Shown: piece by piece, positions 43,631 to 53,044 of the stretch | Layout of the letters: each line of letters starts with the position of its first letter | Position numbering within the stretch: position 1 is the stretch's first letter | Origin: Fontivivens sp964399735 | GTDB taxonomy: Bacteria > Zhuqueibacterota > Zhuqueibacteria > Residuimicrobiales > Krinioviventaceae | NCBI GenBank assembly: GCA_964399735.1 | Contig: CAYNSO010000008.1 | Location: 1-64,000 of the forward strand | Reading direction: 5' to 3' | Length of the DNA: 64,000 nt | Program-made: the position numbers and the translations under genes | The notes under the pieces: model-generated | Databases searched by the model: none | What the model was told of the DNA's origin: nothing | The model's input: the letters and a program-made list of their open reading frames with translations, nothing else

Positions 43631-44620
43631 ATGAACTTGGATATTCAAGCGATTAACGAAAAAATACAAAAAGAAAGTGCGTTCGTAGAAAAGGTCATGA
43701 ACGAAGTCGGCAAGGTGATTGTCGGTCAAAAGTACATGATCGAGCGGCTGTTGATTGGTTTGCTTGCGGACGGGCATATTTTGCTGGAAGGCGTGCCCGG
43801 ACTGGCCAAGACGATGGCAGTAAAAACCCTGTCTTCAATCATAGACACCCGTTTTCAACGCATTCAGTTCACCCCGGATTTGTTACCGGCCGATCTGATT
43901 GGAACAATGATCTTTGAGCCGAAATCCGGCAATTTCACAGTGAAAAAAGGGCCGGTTTTTGCCAACCTGGTGCTTGCCGATGAAATAAACCGTTCCCCTG
44001 CTAAAGTCCAGTCTGCGTTACTGGAATCTATGCAGGAACGGCAGGTAACCATTGGCGATGCAACATTTCCGCTGCCTTCGCCATTTCTGGTGCTGGCCAC
44101 CCAAAACCCCATTGAGCAGGAAGGCACATATCCCTTGCCGGAAGCACAGGTAGACCGCTTTATGCTAAAGCTATCGGTTGGTTACCCGAACCGGGATGAG
44201 GAACTGGAGATTATGCGCCGCATGACGCGGTCTGAACTGCCGCAGGTGAATGTGGTGGTAACCCCGCAGGAAATAGAAAAAGCAAAAAAAGTTTTGCATG
44301 ATGTTTATATTGACCCCAAGATTGAGAATTATATTGTTGATATTGTGTTTGCCACCCGCACCCCGGAAGAGTTTGGTCTGGGTGAGTTGAAAGAATTGAT
44401 CGCTTATGGCGCTTCGCCGCGGGCATCGATCAATTTGAGTATGGCGGCACGAGCGCATGCTTTTCTGCGTCGGCGCGGTTATGTAACGCCCGAAGATGTT
44501 CGCTCGATCGGGCTTGATGTGTTGCGGCACCGTGTTATTGTCACTTATGAAGCCGAAGCGGAAGAAATAACCGCCGAGGATGTGGTTCGCAAAGTATTGA
44601 ATAAAATTGAAGTGCCCTGA
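43631..44620 (+). CDS. MoxR-family AAA+ ATPase
   Basis: This 329-residue chaperone-like ATPase has Walker A GVPGLAKTMAVK (about 57-68), Walker B LVLADEINRSPAKVQSALLE (about 116-135) and sensor NPIEQEGTYPLPEAQVDRF (about 160-178). MoxR proteins help assemble or activate complexes with von Willebrand A domain proteins, matching the DUF58, BatA and BatB genes downstream. GGAGG lies 7 bases before the ATG. Confidence 0.95.
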   Translation: MNLDIQAINEKIQKESAFVEKVMNEVGKVIVGQKYMIERLLIGLLADGHILLEGVPGLAKTMAVKTLSSIIDTRFQRIQFTPDLLPADLIGTMIFEPKSGNFTVKKGPVFANLVLADEINRSPAKVQSALLESMQERQVTIGDATFPLPSPFLVLATQNPIEQEGTYPLPEAQVDRFMLKLSVGYPNRDEELEIMRRMTRSELPQVNVVVTPQEIEKAKKVLHDVYIDPKIENYIVDIVFATRTPEEFGLGELKELIAYGASPRASINLSMAARAHAFLRRRGYVTPEDVRSIGLDVLRHRVIVTYEAEAEEITAEDVVRKVLNKIEVP

Positions 44621-44665
44621 TTTTTATTTCACAATAACCTATTCATTTTAATACAGATAAATCAA

Positions 44666-45544
44666 GTGATTCCGAAGGAAATATTAAAAAAAGTCAAGCG
44701 GATAGAAATTCAGACCCGCGGCCTGGTAAATGATGTTTTTTCCGGTGAATACCACTCGGTATTCAAGGGCCGGGGTATGGAATTTTCCGAAGTGCGGGAA
44801 TATCAAGTTGGCGATGATATTCGCACTATCGACTGGAATGTAACGGCGCGCGCCGGACATCCCTATGTTAAAGTGTTTGAAGAAGAACGGGAACTGACGG
44901 TTGTATTGCTGGTAGATGTCAGTTCGTCGGGCGATTTTGGTACACATTCGCAAATGAAGGGTGAAATTGCCGCCGAGATCTGTGCGTTGCTGGCTTTTTC
45001 AGCTATAAAAAATAATGATAAAGTGGGCTTGATCATTTTTTCGGACGGTGTGGAAAAATTTGTATCGCCGAAAAAAGGCAAAGCTCATGTACTGCGGGTG
45101 GTGCGGGAGATCTTGTTCCACAAGCCCAAAGGGAAAAAGACCAATATCACCGCGGCCCTCGAGTTTCTGTCGCGGGTGACCAAACGCCGCGCGGTAATAT
45201 TTTTGGTATCCGATTTTATCAGCAGTGGTTATGAAAAAGCCCTGCAAATTGCCAATAAGCGGCATGATATTGTCGCTATAACGGTAACAGACCCCCGTGA
45301 AATTGATATGCCGAATGTCGGCTTTATTGAACTGGAAGATGCAGAAACAGGCGAAACCTTTCTGGTTGATACTGCCGATGTTGCAATTCGCACCGATTTT
45401 TCGCAGCGCACAGCAGAAGCTATTCAGACGCGGGAAAAGCTGTTTCGTTCTCTTAATGTAGATTATATTGATATTCGCACGGATGAATCGTATATCGAAC
45501 CATTGATCCGGTTTTTCCGTATGCGAGCAAGGCGTTTCAGATAA
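44666..45544 (+). CDS. DUF58 protein (von Willebrand A-like)
   Basis: The 292-residue protein has the DUF58 signature VGDDIRTIDWNVTARAGHPYVK (about 48-69) followed by a von Willebrand A-like core with LLVDVSSSGDFG (about 88-99), a MIDAS-type DxSxS motif. No membrane segment is seen, so it is cytoplasmic. It starts at GTG with no strong ribosome binding site. It is the usual partner of MoxR. Confidence 0.93.
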   Translation: MIPKEILKKVKRIEIQTRGLVNDVFSGEYHSVFKGRGMEFSEVREYQVGDDIRTIDWNVTARAGHPYVKVFEEERELTVVLLVDVSSSGDFGTHSQMKGEIAAEICALLAFSAIKNNDKVGLIIFSDGVEKFVSPKKGKAHVLRVVREILFHKPKGKKTNITAALEFLSRVTKRRAVIFLVSDFISSGYEKALQIANKRHDIVAITVTDPREIDMPNVGFIELEDAETGETFLVDTADVAIRTDFSQRTAEAIQTREKLFRSLNVDYIDIRTDESYIEPLIRFFRMRARRFR

Positions 45545-45567
45545 TATTATAAAGGTCCGGAGGATAT

Positions 45568-46512
45568 ATGAAAAATGTGCGGTTTTATGTGTTGATGGTT
45601 GTTGCCGCGGTTTTGTGTGTTGTTCTTTTAAATGGTTGCGGGCAGGAGAAAAATAATCCTGTAAAAGCAGACAAGCAGCGGGAATATGCGGGTGATTTGA
45701 TCAATAAATCCCTGTATCGACAGGCAATACAGGAGTATCAACGCTATCTGGATGATTATTCTATTGAAGAGCGTGAGCGGGCCAATGTGAATTATATTAT
45801 TGCCAATACCTATTTTGACAGAATAAAGGATTATGAAAACGCCCTTGTTTATTATTTAAGGATAAAACATCTGTTTCCGGATAATAGTTTGATGCCGGAG
45901 GTGAATAAAAAGATCGTCGCCTGCCTGGAGCGGTTGGAATTGACCGAAGATGCCCAACAGGTACTTGATGAGACCGTGCAGGTGGATCCTGCCAGCGTGC
46001 GGAAAAAACGACCGGGAAGTGTTGTTGCGCAAATAGGAAACCGTGAAGTTACCCAGGGCGACCTGGATTTTGAAATTGAACAGCTGCCGCCGAGCTTTCG
46101 CGATCAACTCAAAGACCCGCAGCGTAAACTGGATTTTTTACGCGAATATGTAGCTACCGAGTTATTGTACGATACCGCCAAACGTTCAGGATTTGAAAAA
46201 GACCCGGATGTTATTGAAGGGGCTTTTCAGGCAAAAAAAGCGTTGATGGTGAGAAAATTGTTACAGGAACGAGTTGCCGGCAAAGTAGAGATATCACAGA
46301 GTGATATTGAACTGTACTACCGTGACCATATTGCCGATTTTTCAGAGAAAGACAAGGACGGTAAAATAATAAAGGAAAAACCCCTTGCCGAGGTGCAGCA
46401 GCAGGTGCAACAGGCATTGATGCAGCAGCGTTATGAACAGGAATACCGAGGGTTAATTGAAAAGATGATTCGCGCCGAAGGCGTCAAGTTTTTTGAGAGC
46501 CGGGTGCAATAG
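45568..46512 (+). CDS. Lipoprotein with TPR-like and SurA-N-like regions
   Basis: The 314-residue lipoprotein has the lipobox LLNGC (Cys about residue 25), a TPR-like part (about 40-130) and a C-terminal part resembling the SurA/PpiD N-terminal chaperone domain (VVAQIGNREVTQGDLDFEIEQLPPSFRDQL..., about 150-300). The parvulin prolyl-isomerase domain that normally follows is absent. This suggests a periplasmic chaperone without isomerase activity. GGAGG precedes the ATG. Its place between DUF58 and the second BatD-like gene is not part of the classic Bat operon. Confidence 0.75.
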   Translation: MKNVRFYVLMVVAAVLCVVLLNGCGQEKNNPVKADKQREYAGDLINKSLYRQAIQEYQRYLDDYSIEERERANVNYIIANTYFDRIKDYENALVYYLRIKHLFPDNSLMPEVNKKIVACLERLELTEDAQQVLDETVQVDPASVRKKRPGSVVAQIGNREVTQGDLDFEIEQLPPSFRDQLKDPQRKLDFLREYVATELLYDTAKRSGFEKDPDVIEGAFQAKKALMVRKLLQERVAGKVEISQSDIELYYRDHIADFSEKDKDGKIIKEKPLAEVQQQVQQALMQQRYEQEYRGLIEKMIRAEGVKFFESRVQ

Positions 46513-46541
46513 TTAAACAGTATTTACGGATAATAGTACAA

Positions 46542-46563
46542 GAACCAGGAACCAGGAACCAGT
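46542..46563 (+). repeat. Short tandem repeat AACCAGG
   Basis: Three copies of a 7-base unit (AACCAGG, AACCAGG, AACCAGT) lie in the leader of the next gene, close to where its ribosome binding site would be. Confidence 0.7.
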
Positions 46564-46574
46564 AACGACAGACA

Positions 46575-47636
46575 ATGCAAAAAAGCAGATTTAAAATTAT
46601 AACCCTGACAGCGTTCCTTGCGATAATGATAAATGCTTGCCTGTTTGCCCAGGGGAGTATATCGGTAGAATCGCAGGTTGATCGCAGCACAATATTAATA
46701 GGCGATGTGTTCCGGTATTCCGTCATCGTTACGCACGATGCGGATGTAACGTTGTACATGCCGGAACTGGCCGCTAATCTTGGCATGTTTGAAATTCGTG
46801 ATTACAAAGTTTTAGAACCGGTGCAAAAAGAGGGCAAGACCGTTTCGCAAACCAATTATTTGCTTTCCACTTTTGATACCGGTGAATTTCCAATTCCCGA
46901 ATTGCAAATTGGTTATAATACCAGCGCGGATTCTACCCTTCGGTTCATCAAAACCGAGCCATTGACAATAACCGTGTCAAGTTTGAATCCGGAAGAAAAA
47001 GGCGATATTCGTGATATAAAAGCGCCGTTGACGCCGCCGCGTGAATACCGGCAATATATCATTATGGGTTTGATCCTGCTTGCGGTGGTTGCAGCGGTGG
47101 TTGTTTTGATTTATTATATCAAACGCCGCAAGGCAGGCAAGGCGCTGTTGCCATCGTGGCAAAAACCGCCGCGCCCGGTTCATGAAATTGCCCTTGAAGA
47201 GCTGCAGGAACTGACACAGAGCGACCTGCTGGCGGCCGGACAGGTAAAAGAATATTTTATCAGGCTTGCGGATATCATCCGCCGTTATATCGAAGGACGT
47301 TTTTTTATCATTGCAACAGAAATGACAACCTCGCAGTTGACGGACAAAATGCGGGAGGAACGAATTGAAACTTTTTATGTCGACATGACCGGCGAGTTTT
47401 TATCGAGCTGTGATTTGGTGAAATTTGCCAAATATATTCCAGCGCCAGAAGAAACAAATATAATTACACAACTGGCTTTTGATTTTGTCGAGCGGACCAG
47501 GATGGTTATGACTGAACCGGAAACTGATTCCGCAGAACCGGAAAGCGCTCAAAGCGCAGAACCGGCTGTCATTGGTGGAGAAAGTGACCCGGAGCCAGCT
47601 GTTGCTGCAAATACAGAAAAAGAGGAGGCGAACTGA
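46575..47636 (+). CDS. BatD-like membrane protein, second copy
   Basis: The 353-residue product has a signal peptide (cleavage near LFAQ, about 26), a periplasmic BatD-type domain (ISVESQVDRSTILIGDVFRYSVIV...), a membrane segment (about 157-178) and the cytoplasmic module (IIRRYIEGRFFIIATEMTTSQLTDKM...FLSSCDLVKFAKY). The extra C-terminal tail (about 310-353) is rich in Glu, Pro and Ala. No clear ribosome binding site precedes the ATG; a tandem repeat sits there instead. It precedes batA by one base. Confidence 0.75.
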   Translation: MQKSRFKIITLTAFLAIMINACLFAQGSISVESQVDRSTILIGDVFRYSVIVTHDADVTLYMPELAANLGMFEIRDYKVLEPVQKEGKTVSQTNYLLSTFDTGEFPIPELQIGYNTSADSTLRFIKTEPLTITVSSLNPEEKGDIRDIKAPLTPPREYRQYIIMGLILLAVVAAVVVLIYYIKRRKAGKALLPSWQKPPRPVHEIALEELQELTQSDLLAAGQVKEYFIRLADIIRRYIEGRFFIIATEMTTSQLTDKMREERIETFYVDMTGEFLSSCDLVKFAKYIPAPEETNIITQLAFDFVERTRMVMTEPETDSAEPESAQSAEPAVIGGESDPEPAVAANTEKEEAN

Positions 47637-47637
47637 T

Positions 47638-48630
47638 ATGTTTCGATTTGCCAATCCTGAATTTCTGGTTTTGTTTGCCATTTTACCGGTTTTGATCTAT
47701 TATTATATTAAACGTAATAATAAAAGCGGCGCTACCCTGCGATATTCAAACCTGGGTATCATCAAGACTGTGAAAAAATCGCCGTGGAAACAATACCGTC
47801 ATATTTTATTTGTACTGAGGCTGCTGGTCATTTCCCTGCTGATCATTGGTTTTGCCCGTCCGCAAGCGGGGCGCAGTGAGGAAGAGATCATAACCGAGGG
47901 AATTGATATTATTCTGGCGATGGATGTTTCCAGTAGTATGCTGGCAGAAGATTTCAAGCCCAAAAATCGCCTGGAAGCCGCCAAAGTTGTGGCTGCCAAT
48001 TTTGTTCAAGGGCGCAATAACGACCGCATTGGTCTGGTGGTGTTTTCGGGATTAAGTTTTACCCAATGCCCGTTGACGCTGGATTATGGCATTTTGCTGC
48101 GGTTTATGGAAGATATTCATATCGGCATGATCGAGGATGGAACAGCGATTGGTATGGCAATGGCCAATTGCGTCAACCGCCTGCGCGACAGCAAGGCCAA
48201 AAGCAAAGTAGTAATTTTATTAACCGATGGCCGCAACAACCGCGGTGAATTGGACCCTGTGACTGCCGCCAAGGTGGCCAAAGCATATAATATCAGGGTC
48301 TATACAATCGGCGCCGGCAAGCTGGGTGAGGCATTGTATCCTTATGATGACCCGATCTTTGGCAAACGTTATGTTAAAGTTCCGGTGGAGATTGATGAAG
48401 ATCTGCTGCGGCAAATGGCCGAGATAACCGGCGGGCAATATTTCAGGGCTACCGATGAGACCAGCCTGGAAAAGATCTATTCAGAAATTGGTGAAATGGA
48501 AAAGACGAAAATAGAAGTTAAGGAATATACCCGCTATAAAGAGTTATTCATCAATTATGTGCTGCTGGCTGTCATTTTATTGTTAACGGAAATTGTGCTG
48601 GCGCATACGCGCTTTAGGAAAATCCCCTGA
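47638..48630 (+). CDS. batA: BatA, von Willebrand A membrane protein
   Basis: The 330-residue product has an N-terminal BatA membrane segment (FANPEFLVLFAILPVLIYYY), a second one (about 58-75), a von Willebrand A domain with the MIDAS motif AMDVSSSM (about 96-103) and TDGRNNRG, and a C-terminal membrane segment (about 303-322). In Bacteroides the Bat proteins were linked to aerotolerance; the mechanism is unclear. GAGGAGG lies inside the end of the preceding gene. batB follows. Confidence 0.92.
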   Translation: MFRFANPEFLVLFAILPVLIYYYIKRNNKSGATLRYSNLGIIKTVKKSPWKQYRHILFVLRLLVISLLIIGFARPQAGRSEEEIITEGIDIILAMDVSSSMLAEDFKPKNRLEAAKVVAANFVQGRNNDRIGLVVFSGLSFTQCPLTLDYGILLRFMEDIHIGMIEDGTAIGMAMANCVNRLRDSKAKSKVVILLTDGRNNRGELDPVTAAKVAKAYNIRVYTIGAGKLGEALYPYDDPIFGKRYVKVPVEIDEDLLRQMAEITGGQYFRATDETSLEKIYSEIGEMEKTKIEVKEYTRYKELFINYVLLAVILLLTEIVLAHTRFRKIP

Positions 48631-48652
48631 GTTTAGTGTTGACGAGGAAAGT

Positions 48653-49684
48653 ATGCTGCGATTTGCAAATATATATTATCTATATTTTTTATGGTTGGTT
48701 CCGGCGCTGGTGTTATTTTTAATTTTTGCCTTTCGGGCAAAAAAAAGAACCATGCAAAAGTTTGGCAACCTGGAGTTGTTGAAGAAATTAAGCGGCAGCA
48801 CCAGTCGAACCCGGCAGGTATGGAAAATAGTATTGATCCTGGCCGCATTTACCGTTGCAATTGTTGCGCTGGCCCGGCCGCAGATTGGCACCCGGCTGGA
48901 AGAGGTAAAGCGCGAGGGTATTGATATTCTTATTGCAATGGATGTGTCAAAATCCATGCTGGCGCAGGATATTCAACCGAGCCGGCTGGCCAAAGCCAAG
49001 CATGAAGTGGATGGTTTTATAGACCGGCTGCGCGGCGACCGCATCGGCTTGATCGCTTTTGCCGGGGTACCGTTTGTGCAATGCCCGCTTACCCTGGATT
49101 ATGGCGCTGCCAGGATCTTTTTAAATATTATGGACCCGGATTTGATTCCAACCCCGGGCACAGCTCTGGGTAAGGTGATAGAAAAAGCTATTGAGACTTT
49201 TGATCAAAAAGAAAGAAAGCACAAAGTTTTGGTGCTGATCACCGATGGCGAAGATCACCAGGGCGATGTAATGAAATATGTTGAAGAAGCCGAACGACAG
49301 GGTATTATCATTTATTGTGTTGGCATCGGTTCTCCCAAAGGCGAGCCAATTCCGGCAGCCGAAGAACAGACGGCTGGTATGGGCTTTAAAAAGGATAAAA
49401 GCGGTCAGGTGATTATTTCCAAACTCGATGAGATCACTCTGGAAAAAATTGCCCTGCAAACCAATGGTAAATATTTCCGTGCCACCAGTGGTGAAGATGA
49501 ACTGGATAAAATATATAATGATATTGAAAATATGGATAAAAAAGAACTCGGTTCGCTTAAATTTTCCCAGTTTGAAGACCGGTTTCAATATTTTTTGGGC
49601 CTGGCAATTTTATTGTTATTGCTTGAAACTGTTATTCCTGAGCGGCGTAAGGTAAAGCAGGAATGGCGTGGACGATTTATGTAG
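48653..49684 (+). CDS. batB: BatB, von Willebrand A membrane protein
   Basis: The 343-residue paralogue of BatA has the same layout: N-terminal membrane segments (about 8-22 and 56-73), MIDAS motif AMDVSKSM (about 93-100), LITDGEDHQGD (about 198-208), and a C-terminal membrane segment (about 312-330). GAGGAAA precedes ATG 48653. The frame extends into batA but no start signal is there. Confidence 0.92.
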   Translation: MLRFANIYYLYFLWLVPALVLFLIFAFRAKKRTMQKFGNLELLKKLSGSTSRTRQVWKIVLILAAFTVAIVALARPQIGTRLEEVKREGIDILIAMDVSKSMLAQDIQPSRLAKAKHEVDGFIDRLRGDRIGLIAFAGVPFVQCPLTLDYGAARIFLNIMDPDLIPTPGTALGKVIEKAIETFDQKERKHKVLVLITDGEDHQGDVMKYVEEAERQGIIIYCVGIGSPKGEPIPAAEEQTAGMGFKKDKSGQVIISKLDEITLEKIALQTNGKYFRATSGEDELDKIYNDIENMDKKELGSLKFSQFEDRFQYFLGLAILLLLLETVIPERRKVKQEWRGRFM

Positions 49685-49696
49685 AGTGAGATAAAA

Positions 49697-50437
49697 ATGA
49701 AAAATTTATTAATTATTATTATTATCTTGTTTACCTCTTTATCCGGTTTGTACGGGCAAGCCTTGCGGAAAAAAGTGGTTGCCGGGAACCAGTTGTACAC
49801 TGAAGAAAAGTATGACGAAGCGCTGAATAAATATATCGATGCGCAGGTGCATTCCCCCGAGTCTCCGCTGCTCAAGTTTAATATTGGCGACGCCCAATAT
49901 AAAAAAGCCAAGTATGAAGAGGCGATCAAGGAATTTGAGGCGTCGTTAAGCAGCGAGGATGTGCTGAAACAGGCACAGTCCTATTATAACATGGGAAATT
50001 CGCTGTACAGATTGAATAAACTGCCGGAAGCGATTGCTGCATATAAAAAATCCCTTGAACTGAATCCCAATGATGAGGATGCCAAGTATAATCTGGAATT
50101 TGTTCGTAAAAAATTAAAGGATGAAGCGCAAAAGCAACAGCAGAATCCGCAGCAGCAGAATCAGAATCAGGATCAGCAGCAGCAACAACAGCAAAACCAG
50201 GATGAGCAGAAGCAGGAACAGGAGCAGGATCAGCAGCAACAACAGCAGCAGGAGCAGGAACAGGAACAGCAGGAAGAGCAGCAGCAACAACAGCAACCAC
50301 AGCAAGCCGAGCAGCAGGATATTTCCAAAGAAGATGCTGAACGAATTCTGAATTCCCTGAATGAGGATGAAGAAAAGATGAAAGACGCCCGTAAACAAAA
50401 GATGCCGGGTAACATATCTGTATCAAAAGATTGGTGA
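49697..50437 (+). CDS. batC: BatC, TPR protein with a long glutamine-rich region
   Basis: The 246-residue product has a signal peptide (cleavage near LYGQ, about 21), three to four TPR units (about 25-135) and a Gln/Glu/Asp-rich stretch (about 145-207). The final part (DAERILNSLNEDEEKMKDARKQKM) matches the conserved BatC end. The glutamine region is encoded by CAG/CAA runs and is probably a flexible linker. It overlaps batD by one base (TGATG). Confidence 0.9.
   Translation: MKNLLIIIIILFTSLSGLYGQALRKKVVAGNQLYTEEKYDEALNKYIDAQVHSPESPLLKFNIGDAQYKKAKYEEAIKEFEASLSSEDVLKQAQSYYNMGNSLYRLNKLPEAIAAYKKSLELNPNDEDAKYNLEFVRKKLKDEAQKQQQNPQQQNQNQDQQQQQQQNQDEQKQEQEQDQQQQQQQEQEQEQQEEQQQQQQPQQAEQQDISKEDAERILNSLNEDEEKMKDARKQKMPGNISVSKDW
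50129..50320 (+). repeat. CAG/CAA-rich low-complexity DNA in batC
   Basis: The run encodes the glutamine-rich linker of BatC. It makes long antisense frames rich in leucine or cysteine that are not genes. Such DNA is prone to length change. Confidence 0.8.
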
Positions 50438-52287
50438 TGAGGGTTATGATAAACAGGAATCATCCAATATTAGTAATTACGTTACTGTATGTAATGTTTT
50501 CAGTTGCGCTGTTATCGGCACAAGAGCCCCTGGTTATACGCGCTATTGTCGACCGAACTACTGTAGCCGTAAACCAGCAGCTTGTTTTGACTCTGGAAAT
50601 TTCCGGTGATGGCGCCAATAAAATAGATTTTCCTGCGCCGCCGGATTTGGGCGATTATTTAAAACTGGCGGGCAGCGGCGGCAATTCTCAAAATATTCAG
50701 TTTATAAATGGAAAAATGTCGGTAACCAAATCGCAGGTTTATTTTTATATAGCTGCCATGGAAGGAACCTGCACCATTGCGCCAATCAAGATCAGTTATA
50801 AAAATAGTGAAGCGGAATCGGAACCGGTAACAATAACTGTTACCAAGTCCGGCGCTCCGCCGGCTTCTGCAACGCCCGCACCTGCGCCCGGTTCGGAAGT
50901 GGATACCGGTGAAGATCTGTTCATCCGGGCGCTGCCCTCCAAACGGACTGTTTACCAGAATGAACCGGTTATTGTATCGTACCGCATATACAAAAGCGCA
51001 AAAGTAAATTTAACGAATTATGGTATAAACAAACTACCGGAATCAGTGGGTTTTTGGGCTGAGGAGATCGACGTTGGAAACCAGCCGCCGGTTTGGGAAG
51101 AAGTGATCAACGGCAAAAAGTTTGTGCTTGCCGATATAAAAAAGACCATCCTTTTCCCGGCCTCACCCGGTAAAAAGACAGTGGGCCCTTTGGGAATTGA
51201 TTGTAATATTCGGGTTGCTACCCAAAAACGCAGCAGTGATATATTTGACAATTTTTTTGACGACCCGTTTTTTTCCCGTACTGTACGAAAAACCATTTTT
51301 TCGCAGACCTTGGATATCAATGTTTTAGCTTTGCCGCAGGAAAATAAACCGGCCAATTTTTCCGGCTGTGTTGGACGTTTCAATATGGATGCTTCGATTG
51401 ATAAAAACCAGGTAACAACCAATCAAGCCATTACGTTAAAGATCAAGATTTCCGGAACCGGCAACGTAAAAATTATACCAAAACCCGATCTGATCATTCC
51501 GGCGGATTTTCAGCAGTATGACCCCAAAACCACAGAAAATATTGTACGCAATAATGACGGTGTCAGCGGCAGCAAAACTTTTGAATATGTATTAGTGCCC
51601 CGGTTCCCCGGCGAGCAACGCATAAAACCCGTGTCTTTTAGCTATTTTGATCCATATAGCAAAGCTTATAAAATTTTAAACACACCGGAATTTATATTAC
51701 AGGTGGAAAAAGGGAGTGATGAATTATTATCTATGGGATCAGGGCTGAGCAAAGAGGAAGTGCGCCTGGTGGGCCAGGATATACGATTTATAAAGTTGGC
51801 AACAGGCAAGATGATCCCCGGCAGTTTTAAATTTTATAACCAGTTTTTGTTTTTTGCGGCAATCATACTGCCCATGCTGGCGCTGGCCGGAGCATTGGGC
51901 TATAATTATCATCTGACCAAACTAAGCGCCAATGTTGCTTATGCGCGGCGGCGGCGTGCCAATACTATGGCTATGAAAAAGTTAGCCAAAGCCAAAGGAT
52001 TGCTGGATGATAAAACGCAAAAAGAGTTTTATGCGGAAATATCCCGCGCCCTGTCGGGTTTTGCCGCAGACAAGCTCAACCTGTCACAGGCGGGAATTAT
52101 CAGCGATGAACTTGAAGAGTTGTTGAAAAAACATCATCTTGATGAAACCCTGATCAAGGAGTATATAGAATTGGTGCAGGCTTGTGATTTTCAGCGATTT
52201 GCGCCTGCCAATGTTGGCAGTGAAGAGATGCAGGAATTTTTCAAAAAAGCCAAAGAAGCAATTATCAACCTGGAAAAAGCATTGTAA
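50437..52287 (+). CDS. batD: BatD
   Basis: The 616-residue product has an N-terminal signal segment (about 8-24), three immunoglobulin-like BatD domains (about 25-120, 145-260 and 305-420), one membrane segment (about 463-485) and the cytoplasmic helical module (EISRALSGFAADKLNLSQAGIISDELEELL...CDFQRFA) shared with the two BatD-like proteins upstream. The start at ATG 50437 overlaps batC by one base; ATG 50446 is an alternative. It probably bridges periplasmic partners and BatA/BatB. Confidence 0.92.
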   Translation: MRVMINRNHPILVITLLYVMFSVALLSAQEPLVIRAIVDRTTVAVNQQLVLTLEISGDGANKIDFPAPPDLGDYLKLAGSGGNSQNIQFINGKMSVTKSQVYFYIAAMEGTCTIAPIKISYKNSEAESEPVTITVTKSGAPPASATPAPAPGSEVDTGEDLFIRALPSKRTVYQNEPVIVSYRIYKSAKVNLTNYGINKLPESVGFWAEEIDVGNQPPVWEEVINGKKFVLADIKKTILFPASPGKKTVGPLGIDCNIRVATQKRSSDIFDNFFDDPFFSRTVRKTIFSQTLDINVLALPQENKPANFSGCVGRFNMDASIDKNQVTTNQAITLKIKISGTGNVKIIPKPDLIIPADFQQYDPKTTENIVRNNDGVSGSKTFEYVLVPRFPGEQRIKPVSFSYFDPYSKAYKILNTPEFILQVEKGSDELLSMGSGLSKEEVRLVGQDIRFIKLATGKMIPGSFKFYNQFLFFAAIILPMLALAGALGYNYHLTKLSANVAYARRRRANTMAMKKLAKAKGLLDDKTQKEFYAEISRALSGFAADKLNLSQAGIISDELEELLKKHHLDETLIKEYIELVQACDFQRFAPANVGSEEMQEFFKKAKEAIINLEKAL

Positions 52288-52288
52288 T

Positions 52289-53044
52289 ATGAAAATAGCA
52301 ACGATTGCATGGATCTTTCTGTTACTGGCTCCCAAAGCGGAAGTCGGTAAAGCGGTTACTGATTTCAATCAAGGCAATGAGTATTATCAAAGCGGCGATT
52401 ATCAAAAGGCGGCAGAATGTTATCAATCTGCATTGCAAACCGGTTATGTGAGCGCAGAATTATATTATAACCTGGGCAACAGTTATTATAAAATCGGGCA
52501 GGTCGGGCGCAGCATATTGAATTATGAGCGTGCAAAAAGGCTGGACTCTCGCGACCAGGACATTCAATACAACCTTGAGATCGCTCGTTTACGGATTGTC
52601 GATAAAATTAATGAACCGCCGCAATTGTTTTACGTCCGTTTCTGGAATAATCTGGCCGGCTGGTTCAATTTACGTGATCTCGGTTATATTACTTTGGGTA
52701 TTTATGTTTTGTTTGTTTTGCTGGTTATCGCGCAGATTTTATCCCGGTCATTGCCAATAAAAAGAATTTCCAAAATTGCCGCTATTGCTGCTGTTGTCCT
52801 GTTATTTTTTGCCGGATCATTGTTCCTGCAAAGGATCCGATCCGACGTCCATAAACAACAGGGGATCGTATTGGCAGAAAAGGTAGACGCCACCAGTTCG
52901 CCGTCGCAGGACGATACCATAATTTTTACTCTGCACGAGGGGGTAAAAGTGACAGTTGCCGGTCGGTCGGGTGAGTATCTTGAAATAAAACTGGCAGACG
53001 GGAATATCGGGTGGATTCGCGCCAATGCTGTTGAAATAATCTAG
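52289..53044 (+). CDS. batE: BatE, TPR and SH3-like membrane protein
   Basis: The 251-residue product has an N-terminal hydrophobic segment, two TPR units (about 22-90; YQSGDYQKAAECYQSAL, NLGNSYYKIGQVGRSILNYERAKRL), two membrane segments (about 127-146 and 155-172) and a C-terminal bacterial SH3-like domain (about 185-250, ending GNIGWIRANAVEII). It starts one base after the batD stop and is the last gene of the Bat operon. Confidence 0.9.
   Translation: MKIATIAWIFLLLAPKAEVGKAVTDFNQGNEYYQSGDYQKAAECYQSALQTGYVSAELYYNLGNSYYKIGQVGRSILNYERAKRLDSRDQDIQYNLEIARLRIVDKINEPPQLFYVRFWNNLAGWFNLRDLGYITLGIYVLFVLLVIAQILSRSLPIKRISKIAAIAAVVLLFFAGSLFLQRIRSDVHKQQGIVLAEKVDATSSPSQDDTIIFTLHEGVKVTVAGRSGEYLEIKLADGNIGWIRANAVEII

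Noticed and set aside
50114..50463. Leu-, Val- or Cys-rich frames opposite batC
   Set aside because: They arise only from the antisense reading of CAG/CAA runs.
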